A DNA stretch of 64,000 nucleotides, from positions 1-64,000 of the forward strand of contig JAIQZQ010000112.1 of assembly GCA_021777105.1 (NCBI GenBank). Direction: 5' to 3'. Positions 38,773-46,758 of the stretch are shown piece by piece. A program made the position numbers and the translations under genes. The notes under the pieces are model-generated. The model had not been told where the DNA came from, searched no databases, and saw nothing but the letters and a program-made list of their open reading frames with translations. Source of the DNA: Candidatus Anammoxibacter sp. (GTDB lineage: Bacteria > Planctomycetota > Brocadiia > Brocadiales > Anammoxibacteraceae). The first letter of the stretch is position 1. Every line of letters begins with the position of its first letter.

Positions 38773-38935
38773 GCAAATTTCGAGAATTTTATGCTTTTGG
38801 GTATATATATAGTGATACTTGGTATGGAATGGAGTTAACATTGAATGTACACAATATACAACCGGAAGTGATAACAAGCTACTCATAAATGAGTTCTGAA
38901 GAGATGAAAAATCTACTCTTTTGTAACAACTGTAA

Positions 38936-39148
38936 TCATCGTCCCCTTATTTCTTCTATATATATGTCAGTGTCGGAAGGAGCATTCAATATCCCCGTCA
39001 CTTTGTCAATGGGATGGATAGCGTTTTTTTTACAAAGATGTATTTCCCCGTTAATCTCAACAAATTCAACTTGAACATTTGTATTTAATCCATATTTTCC
39101 CCTAATGCTTTTTGGAACTGTAACTTGCCCTCTTTCTGAAATCTTCAT
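38936..39148 (-). CDS. AbrB/MazE-type swapped-hairpin DNA-binding protein
   Basis: This is 70 residues from the ATG at 39148, which has GAGGG eight bases upstream; an upstream ATG at 39172 lacks a site. The motif KISERGQVTVPKSIRGKYGL is the SpoVT-AbrB DNA-binding hairpin seen in antitoxins. The C-terminal half (KVTGILNAPSDTDIYIEEIRGR) resembles antitoxins whose partner is a PIN toxin, but no toxin gene is adjacent: the neighbours are repeats and an EVE-domain gene. It could be an orphan antitoxin or a stand-alone regulator. Confidence 0.82.
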   Translation of the reverse strand: MKISERGQVTVPKSIRGKYGLNTNVQVEFVEINGEIHLCKKNAIHPIDKVTGILNAPSDTDIYIEEIRGR

Positions 39149-39257
39149 AAGATAAACCCTCGCAACATTCATATTTTTAGATTTTGATTTTCTTATTTAA
39201 TATATATACATAAACATTTTTTGTCAAAAGTTATTTGTCAAGTAGCAGCGGATAGAG

Positions 39258-39719
39258 CTAACTTCCCATTTTGACAATCAAATCAAAATGTTTCTTATCA
39301 ACCGGTGTGATTGAAAGACGATTGGCTTTTTGCAAAATTCTTAGCTCTTTCAACTTTGCCTCTTTTCTAATGTCAGCTAGTAAAACAAAGTTCTTAAACT
39401 TTGTTTTAAATTCAACATCAACCATAATCCAACGCGGGTTTTCCAAAGTACTTTTAGGATCGTAATGCCTTGAGTCCTTATCAAACGCCGTGTGATCCGG
39501 ATACGCCTTGCTTGCCACCCTGCCCATGCCCGCAACGCCCAGAGGATCAGAGTTGCTATGATAAATAAGAACGCCGTCCCCAACACTCATTTCATCCCTC
39601 ATAAAATTGCGCGCCTGATAATTGCGCACCCCGTCCCAAGGCTCAACCTTCGCTTTTTTCAGATCATCAATAGAAAAACACCCGGGCTCAGTCTTCATCA
39701 ACCAATACTTTTTCGGCAT
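39258..39719 (-). CDS. EVE-domain protein
   Basis: This 153-residue protein shows the EVE/PUA-like fold throughout: YWLMKTEPGCFSIDDL, VEPWDGVRNYQARNFMRDEM, GDGVLIYHSNS, PRWIMVDVEF and NRLSITPVDKKHFDLI. EVE domains bind modified bases in RNA or DNA and are often found near restriction or defence genes. Here it sits 1.2 kb from a CRISPR array, which may be coincidence. Length and motifs are typical and complete. Confidence 0.93.
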   Translation of the reverse strand: MPKKYWLMKTEPGCFSIDDLKKAKVEPWDGVRNYQARNFMRDEMSVGDGVLIYHSNSDPLGVAGMGRVASKAYPDHTAFDKDSRHYDPKSTLENPRWIMVDVEFKTKFKNFVLLADIRKEAKLKELRILQKANRLSITPVDKKHFDLIVKMGS

Positions 39720-39904
39720 TTTAGCTCCCCTTTTGATTTATTAAATTTGTATTCTATGATTATTCACCGTTTTAGTCCAATAAATCAATTAAATTAAATG
39801 GGACATTATAGCGCATTAATATACGCTTGTCAGTTATAAAAAAGAACATTAATATTTGCGCAGCTTTCTTAAAATTGATCCACTCTCGTTTTTAAATTTG
39901 GCAT

Positions 39905-40215
39905 ATATGTAATAATTTAGTTGTTTGAAAAATATGCCGGCGAATAATAATCGCAAATGAGCGTATGGTTGAAAGTTGTCTCCAGATACTGGATAACGGA
40001 TACTGGATTTTAGTCGGTTATACAAAATCCAGCCTGGCAGGTTTCCGTGTCTGCGCAAGCTTTTTGCGCCGGATGCGGCACGAGGGTTTGCCTCATATAT
40101 TGGCTTTGCACTTTTATCCAGTATCAAGTATCCAGCCGGTGGCTATATCAATGTAATCGAGGCATAGCGTTGTTTTTTTGACATTAAAATTTACAAAACA
40201 CTAAACTGATACGCA
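39905..40215 (+). repeat. Family D dispersed repeat
   Basis: This is the second copy of the unit at 37320-37625 (AATTTAGTTGTTTGAAAAATATG ... AGATACTGG ... ATCCAGTATCAAGTATCC ... ACTAAACTGATAC). The middle differs substantially, including a palindrome around GCAAGCTTTTTGCGCC. Confidence 0.6.
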
Positions 40216-40331
40216 TATATTATCCTTCTTCATTTTTTAGCAACCCAAACTATATGATATTTGCATTCCCAGACTGTATGTGCTACACTGAGCCTCATTG
40301 ATTGCCCGTTTAGGCAGTGTCCATAAATTAA

Positions 40332-40466
40332 TTGGCGTTCTTTACGCTTCAAATTGGTTCAAATTTGGACAAGCTGATTGAGGCTCACCGGAAGCGCGGC
40401 CTAAGCCGCGTTGAGGATGCGTCGATTGAAGATTGCTTCAAAGTTGAGCCAATTAGGATCTTATGA
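40332..40466 (+). pseudogene. Short coding remnant cut by a family B repeat
   Basis: An open frame with protein-like sequence (GSNLDKLIEAHRKRGLSR, then VEDASIEDCFKVEP) begins right after a TAA, without an ATG. It ends where the family B repeat starts (AGGATCTTATGAG). It may be a gene fragment truncated by insertion of the repeat. The family is not recognised, and chance cannot be excluded. Confidence 0.3.
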
Positions 40467-40678
40467 GTTAAATTGTGACAATTTTTGACAAGATATTTAA
40501 ATGCGTCATCAAATTACAGAATTAATACTCTATGTTTTGAGGGTCACTATAATCGTAAATCAAAAACGTTTTGGAGCAGTCTACAAGACCGCTCCAGCTT
40601 TTATTTGCCAACTGCAAATTGCAAATTGCCAACTTCCGGTTTATCCGGGTTAGGATCTTATAAATAATATTGTGATAT
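40456..40678 (+). repeat. Family B dispersed repeat
   Basis: This copy (TGTGACAATTTTTGACAAGATATTTAAATGCGTCATC ... GGAGCAGTCTACAAGACCGCTCC ... TTCCGGTTTATCCGGGTTAGG) lies 250 bp upstream of the CRISPR array. The stretch 40690-40927, including a TTCCCAAGCCCAGCTTGGGAA palindrome and a family H motif, is the likely position of the CRISPR leader. Confidence 0.65.
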
Positions 40679-40927
40679 TTTTTGACAGAAATTCTAAAAA
40701 TCCTAAGCTTTCTGGTTCCCAAGCCCAGCTTGGGAATGAGATGAAAAAACAAAAATCTTGGATTTTTACCGCAACTTTAGTTCACTTTTAACTTTAGATC
40801 ACTTTAGCCACTTATCCGATTAATCCGGGTTAGGTTTTCCATTACAAAAATGCAAAAAAAACTGATAACTTCAAAAAGTCCCCTGTGCGCCAATTACGAT
40901 GCCTTTAAAGCTGTTCTTAAAGGAAGA

Positions 40928-41837
40928 GTGACAATAACTCCCTGATTGAAATGGGATTGAGACTTAGAAAGGAGGAGGAAATTTGAGGCTTTTTTAACTT
41001 TGTGACAATAACTCCCTGATTGAAATGGGATTGAGACTAAATAAAAAATAAGGCTACTCTTCATCTCCATTCCAAACGTGACAATAACTCCCTGATTGAA
41101 ATGGGATTGAGACTTTTATGTATCATCCACCATGATCCTCTGACTTCAAGTGACAATAACTCCCTGAGTGAAAAGGGATTGAGACTGTTGGGATTGAATA
41201 ATTTTAAATCCATTGGGTAATTGAGTGACATTAACTCCCTGAGTGAAATGTGATTGAGACTCTATCATTATTTACTATGATATTCATACTATTGCCACTG
41301 TGACAATAACTCCCTGAGTGAAATGGGATTGAGACAAGAAAATTATAAAAAATGGAAGCAGAATCTTCAACATGTGACAATAACTCCCTGAGTGAAATGG
41401 GATTGAGACTGGAGACATCCAACAGGTATTTCTGGCCTTGGCTATCGTGACAATAACTCCCTGAGTGAAATGGGATTGAGACTTTTTATAAGATGGTCTT
41501 TTGATCGTAATGAAATGATCTTGTGACAATAACTCCCTGATTGAAATGGGATTGAGACGGATTGGCACATAGATGCGTTGATGACGATGTGTGGACACGT
41601 GACAATAACTCCCTGAGTGAAATGGGATTGAGACTTCTATTATTTTTTCTGTCTTGTTTCTCCTTCTCCTTACGTGACAATAACTCCCTGATTGAAATGG
41701 GATTGAGACGATACTGCAGAGCGCAGGAACAATGCTGAGCAGTATGTGACAATAACTCCCTGAGTGAAATGGAATTGAGACGATATTGTAAATAATCTAA
41801 TAAATTTTTGTAGCCACTCCTGTGACAATAACTCCCT
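40928..41837 (+). CRISPR. CRISPR array: 12 full 36-bp repeats, 12 spacers, truncated last repeat
   Basis: Repeats start at 40928, 41002, 41078, 41150, 41225, 41300, 41374, 41447, 41523, 41599, 41674 and 41746. A thirteenth at 41822 matches only its first 16 bases. The consensus begins GTGACAATAACTCCCTGA and ends GAAATGGGATTGAGAC. Position 20 alternates between T and G (GATTG or GAGTG). Repeats 4, 5 and 12 carry extra changes. Spacers are 36-40 bp, as in type I or III systems. The repeat end ATTGAGAC resembles the ATTGAAAC-type crRNA 5' handle, so I orient transcription left to right, with the leader left of 40928. No cas gene is in the window, so interference would depend on genes elsewhere. 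Confidence 0.97.
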
Positions 41838-42483
41838 CCTAAGTTGTGCGATTTAAATACCCCCTCCCCTAACCCCTCCCACTAAGGGGAGGGGAATTTG
41901 GCGTCTTAAATATGCCGTCCCGAACTCTGATCGTATTTAGTCCTAAATTAAACATGTATGATTTTTAATATAAAATAGTCATATTCCCAATTTACGTCAA
42001 ATATCAGAGCACACAGCTGCGGTGTATATTAAATTTTTCTTACAAAAACACCGTTTCACAGCTCTTTAATTGCAAATGGCATATATTTAGACTATAACTT
42101 GCCGTAGGGCTCGTACTAAATTAGAGCTGTATAAAATTAGTAGAAATTCCGTTTTAAAAATGGAATATTTGATCAATTCTTTGATCAGAGATATGTATTG
42201 CACATCAAGGCTATACAGCTTGGCTAGTTACAAGGCTCCGGCCTTGTAACTGGGTGTACGAAGAGGCTCTGCCTCCTTTTGTCAGAACAACAAATGGCGC
42301 CGTTAATATTCTAATGTCGATCTAATTAACAACGTTTAAGACGAGGCAGAGCCTCTAAGGACAGTGTGTTAGAAGGCTGGAGCCTTGTAACAAGCTTCTT
42401 CTTTTGTCCAGCAAAAATTTGTCCAACAGTAAGCTTGATGGGAGGGGTTAGAGAAGGGTGATAAGAATCGCTCAATCTAGGCG
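41838..42483. mobile_element. MITE-like insertion splitting the last CRISPR repeat
   Basis: The insertion begins exactly where repeat 13 breaks (after its base 16) and ends where the rest of the repeat resumes (from base 14), so CCT appears on both sides. Its ends form terminal inverted repeats: the left starts CCTAAGTTGTGCGATT, and the right, read in reverse complement, CCTAGATTGAGCGATT (13 of 16 identical). Both continue into CTAACCCCTCCC after a similar spacing. It encodes no transposase, and a family C repeat is nested inside it (42223-42433). A non-autonomous element moved by a transposase elsewhere is the best reading. Confidence 0.7.
42223..42433 (-). repeat. Family C dispersed repeat, nested copy
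   Basis: This is an inverted 211-bp copy of 29226-29436, with the same inner palindromes and only scattered base differences. It lies within the MITE-like insertion. Confidence 0.8.
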
Positions 42484-42505
42484 CCTGATTGAAATGGGAT
42501 TGAGA
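42484..42505 (+). CRISPR. Orphaned 3' part of the split CRISPR repeat
   Basis: CCTGATTGAAATGGGATTGA then GA matches bases 14-35 of the CRISPR repeat. It lies 646 bp beyond the 5' part at 41822-41837. Together the two fragments rebuild one repeat. Confidence 0.85.
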
Positions 42506-42527
42506 TGTGAAGTAAAAATTGAAGACG

Positions 42528-42662
42528 ATGAATACTGCCAATGGTGAGCCGCCAATTATTAAGGCATATTTATATCTAAAAAACCATGCTGTTGTGGGGT
42601 TGATTCCAGGCATTGGGATCGGGTTTGGAGCAGGCATGTTGTTTAGCGCAAAAAAAACGTGA
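42528..42662 (+). CDS. Possible 44-residue glycine-zipper membrane peptide
   Basis: A short frame starts 22 bp after the orphan repeat half. It reads MNTANGEPPIIKAYLYL, then a hydrophobic Gly-rich helix (VVGLIPGIGIGFGAGMLF), ending SAKKT. Such a single helix with G-x-G spacing and a basic tail looks like a small membrane protein or the end of a larger one. GAGATGTGAAG upstream is a weak site. It may be a gene truncated by the array. Not recognised. Confidence 0.35.
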   Translation: MNTANGEPPIIKAYLYLKNHAVVGLIPGIGIGFGAGMLFSAKKT

Positions 42663-42870
42663 CAAGGAAATATCCAATAGGATATTAATATCTGTATCCT
42701 AAATTATTTCTTCTCTGGAAAGCCTTTTGTTTTTTTGCAGCATCAAAACGCGAGACTTTCAAACACCAACGCGCAAGTTACATTGACAAAAATTAAACCT
42801 TTTGATACTATTGATCATGTAATTAAACCTATTATTTTGACGCAAAAAGACTGAGAGAGGTTTTGAACAA

Positions 42871-43164
42871 ATGAACGCAATTATACTTGAACATGTCAGA
42901 GGCGACAAACTATGCGAAGCTTTAGAAAAACTTAATCCAAACCCAGACCAAATATTTCGTGTAACAATTGAACCGGAGAAGAACCTAGAAGAGTTGGATA
43001 TGCCGCCGGAGGAGATGATAAGCGACGCATTAATTAGCGCGGTAAAAAAGAGCGAGGAAAATTGTAACAAAGGCAATGGGACTTTGTGCGCAAACAAAAA
43101 AGAGAGCGATGAGTTCTTTAAAAGGATTTGGGATGATGAAGTTATGCCGCTAATAAAGTTATAA
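42871..43164 (+). CDS. Small acidic hypothetical protein
   Basis: This 97-residue protein (MNAIILEHVRGDKLCEAL, then DQIFRVTIEPEKNLEEL) has a GAGAGG site about nine bases ahead of the ATG. The N-terminal part resembles antitoxin-like strands, followed by helices with many Glu and Lys residues and two Cys. No partner gene overlaps it. The family is not recognised. Codon use and the complete signal make it a likely real gene. Confidence 0.6.
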   Translation: MNAIILEHVRGDKLCEALEKLNPNPDQIFRVTIEPEKNLEELDMPPEEMISDALISAVKKSEENCNKGNGTLCANKKESDEFFKRIWDDEVMPLIKL

Positions 43165-43416
43165 TATTTTGAATAAATTCATCAACATCGTGATAAGCAT
43201 TTCCGAGGTTGGTTCAAAGTCTCCGACTTGAACCTCATCTGACATAATCTATACACCGTATAGAATAAATTTACATACATTATTGAATGTTCTGCTGTAT
43301 TAGGTTGATGGTTTTCTGGTAGGGTCGCTATACTCGCAACTGGAGTTGCGTTAAGGTCAGATGTGGTTCAAATCAGGAGATTTGAACCAACCATGGAGAG
43401 CGCATAATCGAACACG

Positions 43417-43825
43417 AAGCTGGGGCTTCTTGAATTGTTTCGCGCCCAAACTGGGGTTTGGGAGCGAGGTGGATCGTAAGGCAAAAACATTTAGAAGCAG
43501 TCTGCAAGCCCCTGCGCCGGCTTTTAATTTTTTGCCTTGATCTTATTTTAGCTTTTGATCTTTTATTAGCGCTGATTAGTGAAAATTAGTGGTTAATTCG
43601 CTTTTGCTTTTCCGGCTTTTCCGGGTTAGGATCTTAATAGTTAAATTCTGACAATTTTTGACAGAAAATTACTATGTGTCATTGAATTCCAGAATTAATA
43701 CGGTATGCTTTAAATATTGTTTTTTCGCTTTTAATCTGTGAAATCTATGGCTTTTAATCTGTGCAATCAGTGAAATCTGTGGTTTATATTGCTTTTGCTT
43801 TTCCGGTTTATCCGGGTTAGGTGTT
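43417..43825. repeat. Family G palindromes followed by a long family B copy
   Basis: 43417-43475 is the inverted copy of the palindromes at 32243 (GAAGCTGGGGCTTC and CCCAAACTGGGGTTTGGG). 43480-43825 is a family B unit with internal duplication, ending TTTCCGGTTTATCCGGGTTAGG. The rest of 43165-43416 holds GGTTCAAAGTCTCCGACTTGAACC-type palindromes and no gene. Confidence 0.55.
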
Positions 43826-43836
43826 AGCAAAATATT

Positions 43837-44850
43837 TTACCCAAAATGGCCGCTCATGCTTTTGGTTTCCTGCTCGGAGAGGAAGTCGTATGGGGTTTTG
43901 GTGAATTTAACGGCGTAAAAGATTCCTTCCTTTTTTTTGTCGCATCGAAGCGCGCGGCCTTCAAACGGGACGGTGGCGTGATCGTCGTTGCCGATGGCGC
44001 CGGATATTTCACTGTTTTCATCGATGATCTGTTTTGAATTGTTGACTATATCATGGATGTACATGCCGAATTCGTTGATGTCGATAGTTTCAAACTGGAG
44101 TATCTCTTCCGGTTTATAGATGTAAACCGGAATGATTGCTTTAAAGCGCATGGCGTTTCTTGCTTTGTCTTTATCCTTGAGGTAAACGTGTCTGGTGATT
44201 GACTGCCTGGCCACGTGGTATGTCTTCTTTTCAGGGAGGAGCAAGGCGGTTAAATAGCCGTTGTACACCAGGCCGGTGTCTATGTTTATTCTTTTAGGCG
44301 TGTCTTCAACATTGTCAACCGGTGTGTGGCCATGCACAATTACTTTCTCCCAATCGTATGAGCTTTTGTGAAATGGATCGCGTATCCAAAGCATATCCAT
44401 TTCGTGTTTTTTTTCATCTATCTCTTCTATTTTTACATTTGGGACGCCGGCGTGGGCAAAAAAATGGTCTTTAGTCTGATGGCATAGTTTTAACGACTCG
44501 AAAAAATCAAAGTGCTCGTCAGGGATTGCGTAACGACCTTGTTTATCGGCATAGCTGGCAAGCGTGGCGGATCCGCCGTTTACAAGAAACGACGCGCCCT
44601 CTTCTGAAGAGGGGTCGTCAAAGAAATCAAGGAGCAACTGCTCATGATTCCCCTTTAAAGTTATAACATCATACCTTTGCCGCAGCTCTAATATTGTTTC
44701 GATAACCTGTTTTGACTGATGCCCCCTATCAATGTAATCGCCCAAAAACACAATTTGAGTGTCCGGTGTTAAAGGGAGCTTGTTTAACAACAATTTCAGC
44801 TCTGAGGCGCATCCATGAATGTCTGATAATACCGCTATTTGATTAGTCAT
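43837..44850 (-). CDS. Metallophosphoesterase with C-terminal PilZ-like domain
   Basis: This 337-residue protein's residues 1-215 are a PPP-family calcineurin-like phosphoesterase with all metal motifs: LSDIHG (GDxHG type), FLGDYIDRG, LKGNHEQ, FAHAG, VHGHTP and NIDTG. This is close to bacterial serine/threonine or diadenosine tetraphosphate phosphatases. Residues ~225-325 contain RNAMR (RxxxR) and, 26 residues on, DINEFGMYI (the D-x-[S/N]-x-x-G element), the two cyclic-di-GMP contact motifs of PilZ domains, followed by beta strands. The fusion suggests a phosphatase switched by cyclic-di-GMP. The N in place of S may weaken binding. It is monocistronic, with repeats on both sides. Confidence 0.85.
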   Translation of the reverse strand: MTNQIAVLSDIHGCASELKLLLNKLPLTPDTQIVFLGDYIDRGHQSKQVIETILELRQRYDVITLKGNHEQLLLDFFDDPSSEEGASFLVNGGSATLASYADKQGRYAIPDEHFDFFESLKLCHQTKDHFFAHAGVPNVKIEEIDEKKHEMDMLWIRDPFHKSSYDWEKVIVHGHTPVDNVEDTPKRINIDTGLVYNGYLTALLLPEKKTYHVARQSITRHVYLKDKDKARNAMRFKAIIPVYIYKPEEILQFETIDINEFGMYIHDIVNNSKQIIDENSEISGAIGNDDHATVPFEGRALRCDKKKEGIFYAVKFTKTPYDFLSEQETKSMSGHFG

Positions 44851-44892
44851 AATGTTGCCGGGGTTGAACTTTTTTTGTAACTATTCAGCGTG

Positions 44893-45003
44893 ATTTACAC
44901 ACCCCATCCGCCAAGCGGCCACCCCTCTTTTTAGAGGGGATATTAAATCGGTTTTATTTCCATAAAGTCCCCTATAATAAGAGGGGATTTAGGGGTGTGT
45001 ATC
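44893..45003. repeat. Imperfect palindromic element
   Basis: TTTACACACCCC on the left faces GGGGTGTGTA on the right, with inner ACCCCTC/GAGGGG arms. Outer AGCGTG/CACGCT segments extend the symmetry to about 44886-45019. It resembles a small MITE and fills the gap between pyrK and the phosphatase gene. Confidence 0.5.
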
Positions 45004-45036
45004 GTCAAGTAAAAACACGCTAAATTGTTACTTTTT

Positions 45037-45795
45037 TTATAATGGAACGAGTTTGCCTGACTTTAACATTTTGCGATTTCCAAAATCTTTTATCTTTGTC
45101 AGAGCCGGGCCGCTGAAAACAGGGCCGTCCTTGCAGACTCTGGAGCCGTCGCACACGCATTGGCCGCAGACGCCGATTCCGCACTTCATAAATCTCTCAA
45201 GCGACGCTTCATAATTTACACCATTTGCGAGGCAAAAATCAAAGACTTTCTTCATCATTATTTCCGGACCGCACGCATAGACATTATCAAACTTTTTTTC
45301 CTGAAATAAATCAGCAAGATGATCAGTGGGAAAACCTTTTAGTCCTTCAGATCCGTCATCCGTGCAGATAATCATTTTGGGGAATCTTTCCTTGTACAAC
45401 AAAGCTGATTTCGTCTTTGCGCCCTGAATGATCGTCAAATTTTCAATCTTTGAATCCAGAGGCGCTATGGACGCCATACCTACGCCGCCCCCCACCGCAA
45501 CGGAGTTGCCGCTCAACGTAAAACGCGAACCATACGGCCCGCGCGCGCCAATGCAATCGCCAACTTTCATTTCATACAATCCGGAGGTGAAATCGCCCAC
45601 TTTGAAAATGGTTATACCGAACTGTTCTTTATTATGATATGAGATGGTAAAAGGCTTTTCATTGACTCGCGGAATCCAGACCATTATGAATTGGCCCGGC
45701 TCAAAATCGATTGGATGGTTAAATATAAACGACCTTACATTGGCGGCTTCGTCTATGACTTTGGCTATTTTCAACATTTTCAGTTCTTTAATCAT
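45037..45795 (-). CDS. pyrK: Dihydroorotate dehydrogenase electron-transfer subunit
   Basis: PyrK carries FAD and a 2Fe-2S cluster and passes electrons from PyrD to NAD. It has 252 residues from the ATG at 45795; a TTG four codons earlier lacks a better site, while GGAG lies seven bases before this ATG. The FAD motif is KPFTIS, the NAD-binding region is VAVGGGVGMASIAPL, and the cluster ligands lie in CGIGVCGQC plus a later Cys (SRVCKDG). It overlaps the end of pyrD by eight bases, so they are coupled. Confidence 0.93.
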   Translation of the reverse strand: MIKELKMLKIAKVIDEAANVRSFIFNHPIDFEPGQFIMVWIPRVNEKPFTISYHNKEQFGITIFKVGDFTSGLYEMKVGDCIGARGPYGSRFTLSGNSVAVGGGVGMASIAPLDSKIENLTIIQGAKTKSALLYKERFPKMIICTDDGSEGLKGFPTDHLADLFQEKKFDNVYACGPEIMMKKVFDFCLANGVNYEASLERFMKCGIGVCGQCVCDGSRVCKDGPVFSGPALTKIKDFGNRKMLKSGKLVPL

Positions 45796-46747
45796 GAGCC
45801 GCTCCAATTAATTCCGCGATGTTGTTATATCCGCTCTCATTCATCCACGAGGCGATCTCGTCATTAACTTTTTGAAACACTTCAATGCCGCGGGAATAAA
45901 TAGCTGTCCCAATTCCCACTGCTGAAGCGCCGGCCATTAGCATCTCTACCGCTTCGCGCCCGGTAGAGACGCCGCCTGTTCCAATGATAGGTATTTTAAC
46001 CGATTTATAGATGTCATACACGCACCTTACGGCAATAGGCCTCAAAGCCGGGCCTGAAACGCCGCCCATTTTAAAATCAAGCACAGGTTTACGGGCGTCA
46101 ATATTGATAACCATACCAGGGCCCATTGTGTTTACCGCCGTAATGCCGTCCGCCCCTGAATCTTCAGCAATTTTTGCCAGTTCTCCTATATCCGGGACAT
46201 TTGGGGAGAGTTTTACAAAAAGTGGAAGTTTTACGTTTTTTTTGACAAAGGAAACAATCCTGGCTGTGGCTTCCGGAGAACTTTGACCTCCCAAAGTGCC
46301 GAAACCGGGCGTGTGCGGGCATGAAAGGGGTATTTCAACGGCTGAAAACGCGCTGGAGTTTGTTTCGCCGCATTTTTGGGATGGTTGCAGGCTATCGCCA
46401 AACTCGTCAATAACTCTTAGGAAATCATCGTCTTTTTGGCCTATAATGCTTGCGATTACGGGAGCGCCGATATTGCTTAAGTCTGAAAATTCTTTTGCGG
46501 CTTCTTTTGCGCCAGGGTTTGAATACCCTACGGCGTTTAACATGCCGGCCTCAAAAAGGAGAACGGTGGGATTTTGATGCCCTTCGCGCTCCTCAATGCT
46601 TATGGATTTAATGGTGACCGCGCCGGCGCCGTTGTCCGCGACGCGTTTAAGGATATTTTTAGTTGTGCCTAAAAATCCGGCGGGCAAAATGGTTGGATTT
46701 GCTAATTTAACGCCGCAAAGAGTTGTTGAAAGGTTAGGTGATGACAT
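45788..46747 (-). CDS. pyrD: Dihydroorotate dehydrogenase, class 1B catalytic subunit
   Basis: This enzyme oxidises dihydroorotate to orotate in pyrimidine synthesis, with FMN. It has 319 residues from the ATG at 46747 (MSSPNLSTTLCGVKLANP); a longer frame into glyQ is unlikely. Motifs: NPTILPAGFLGTT, PLSCPHTPGFGTLGG with the class 1B catalytic Cys, FVKLSPNVPDI, VNTMGPGMVI and the FMN phosphate site IIGTGGVSTGREAVEM. It follows glyQ by eleven bases and is coupled to pyrK, so the three form one operon. Confidence 0.94.
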   Translation of the reverse strand: MSSPNLSTTLCGVKLANPTILPAGFLGTTKNILKRVADNGAGAVTIKSISIEEREGHQNPTVLLFEAGMLNAVGYSNPGAKEAAKEFSDLSNIGAPVIASIIGQKDDDFLRVIDEFGDSLQPSQKCGETNSSAFSAVEIPLSCPHTPGFGTLGGQSSPEATARIVSFVKKNVKLPLFVKLSPNVPDIGELAKIAEDSGADGITAVNTMGPGMVINIDARKPVLDFKMGGVSGPALRPIAVRCVYDIYKSVKIPIIGTGGVSTGREAVEMLMAGASAVGIGTAIYSRGIEVFQKVNDEIASWMNESGYNNIAELIGAAHD

Positions 46748-46758
46748 TTTGGGAATAC

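Noticed and set aside
41231..41752. Minus-strand frames of 63-104 codons with repeated SQSHFTQGVIVT-type peptides
   Set aside because: They are translations of the CRISPR repeats and spacers.
42223..42433. Nested family C repeat considered as the element that split the CRISPR repeat
   Set aside because: Its ends lie hundreds of bases inside the breakpoints, and a second copy elsewhere has exactly these inner limits. The outer inverted repeats at 41838 and 42481 define the splitting element.
44878..45027. Terminator between pyrK and the phosphatase gene
   Set aside because: The palindrome has no T-run on either strand and extends over more than 100 bp. It fits a MITE-like repeat better, though it could still stop transcription.
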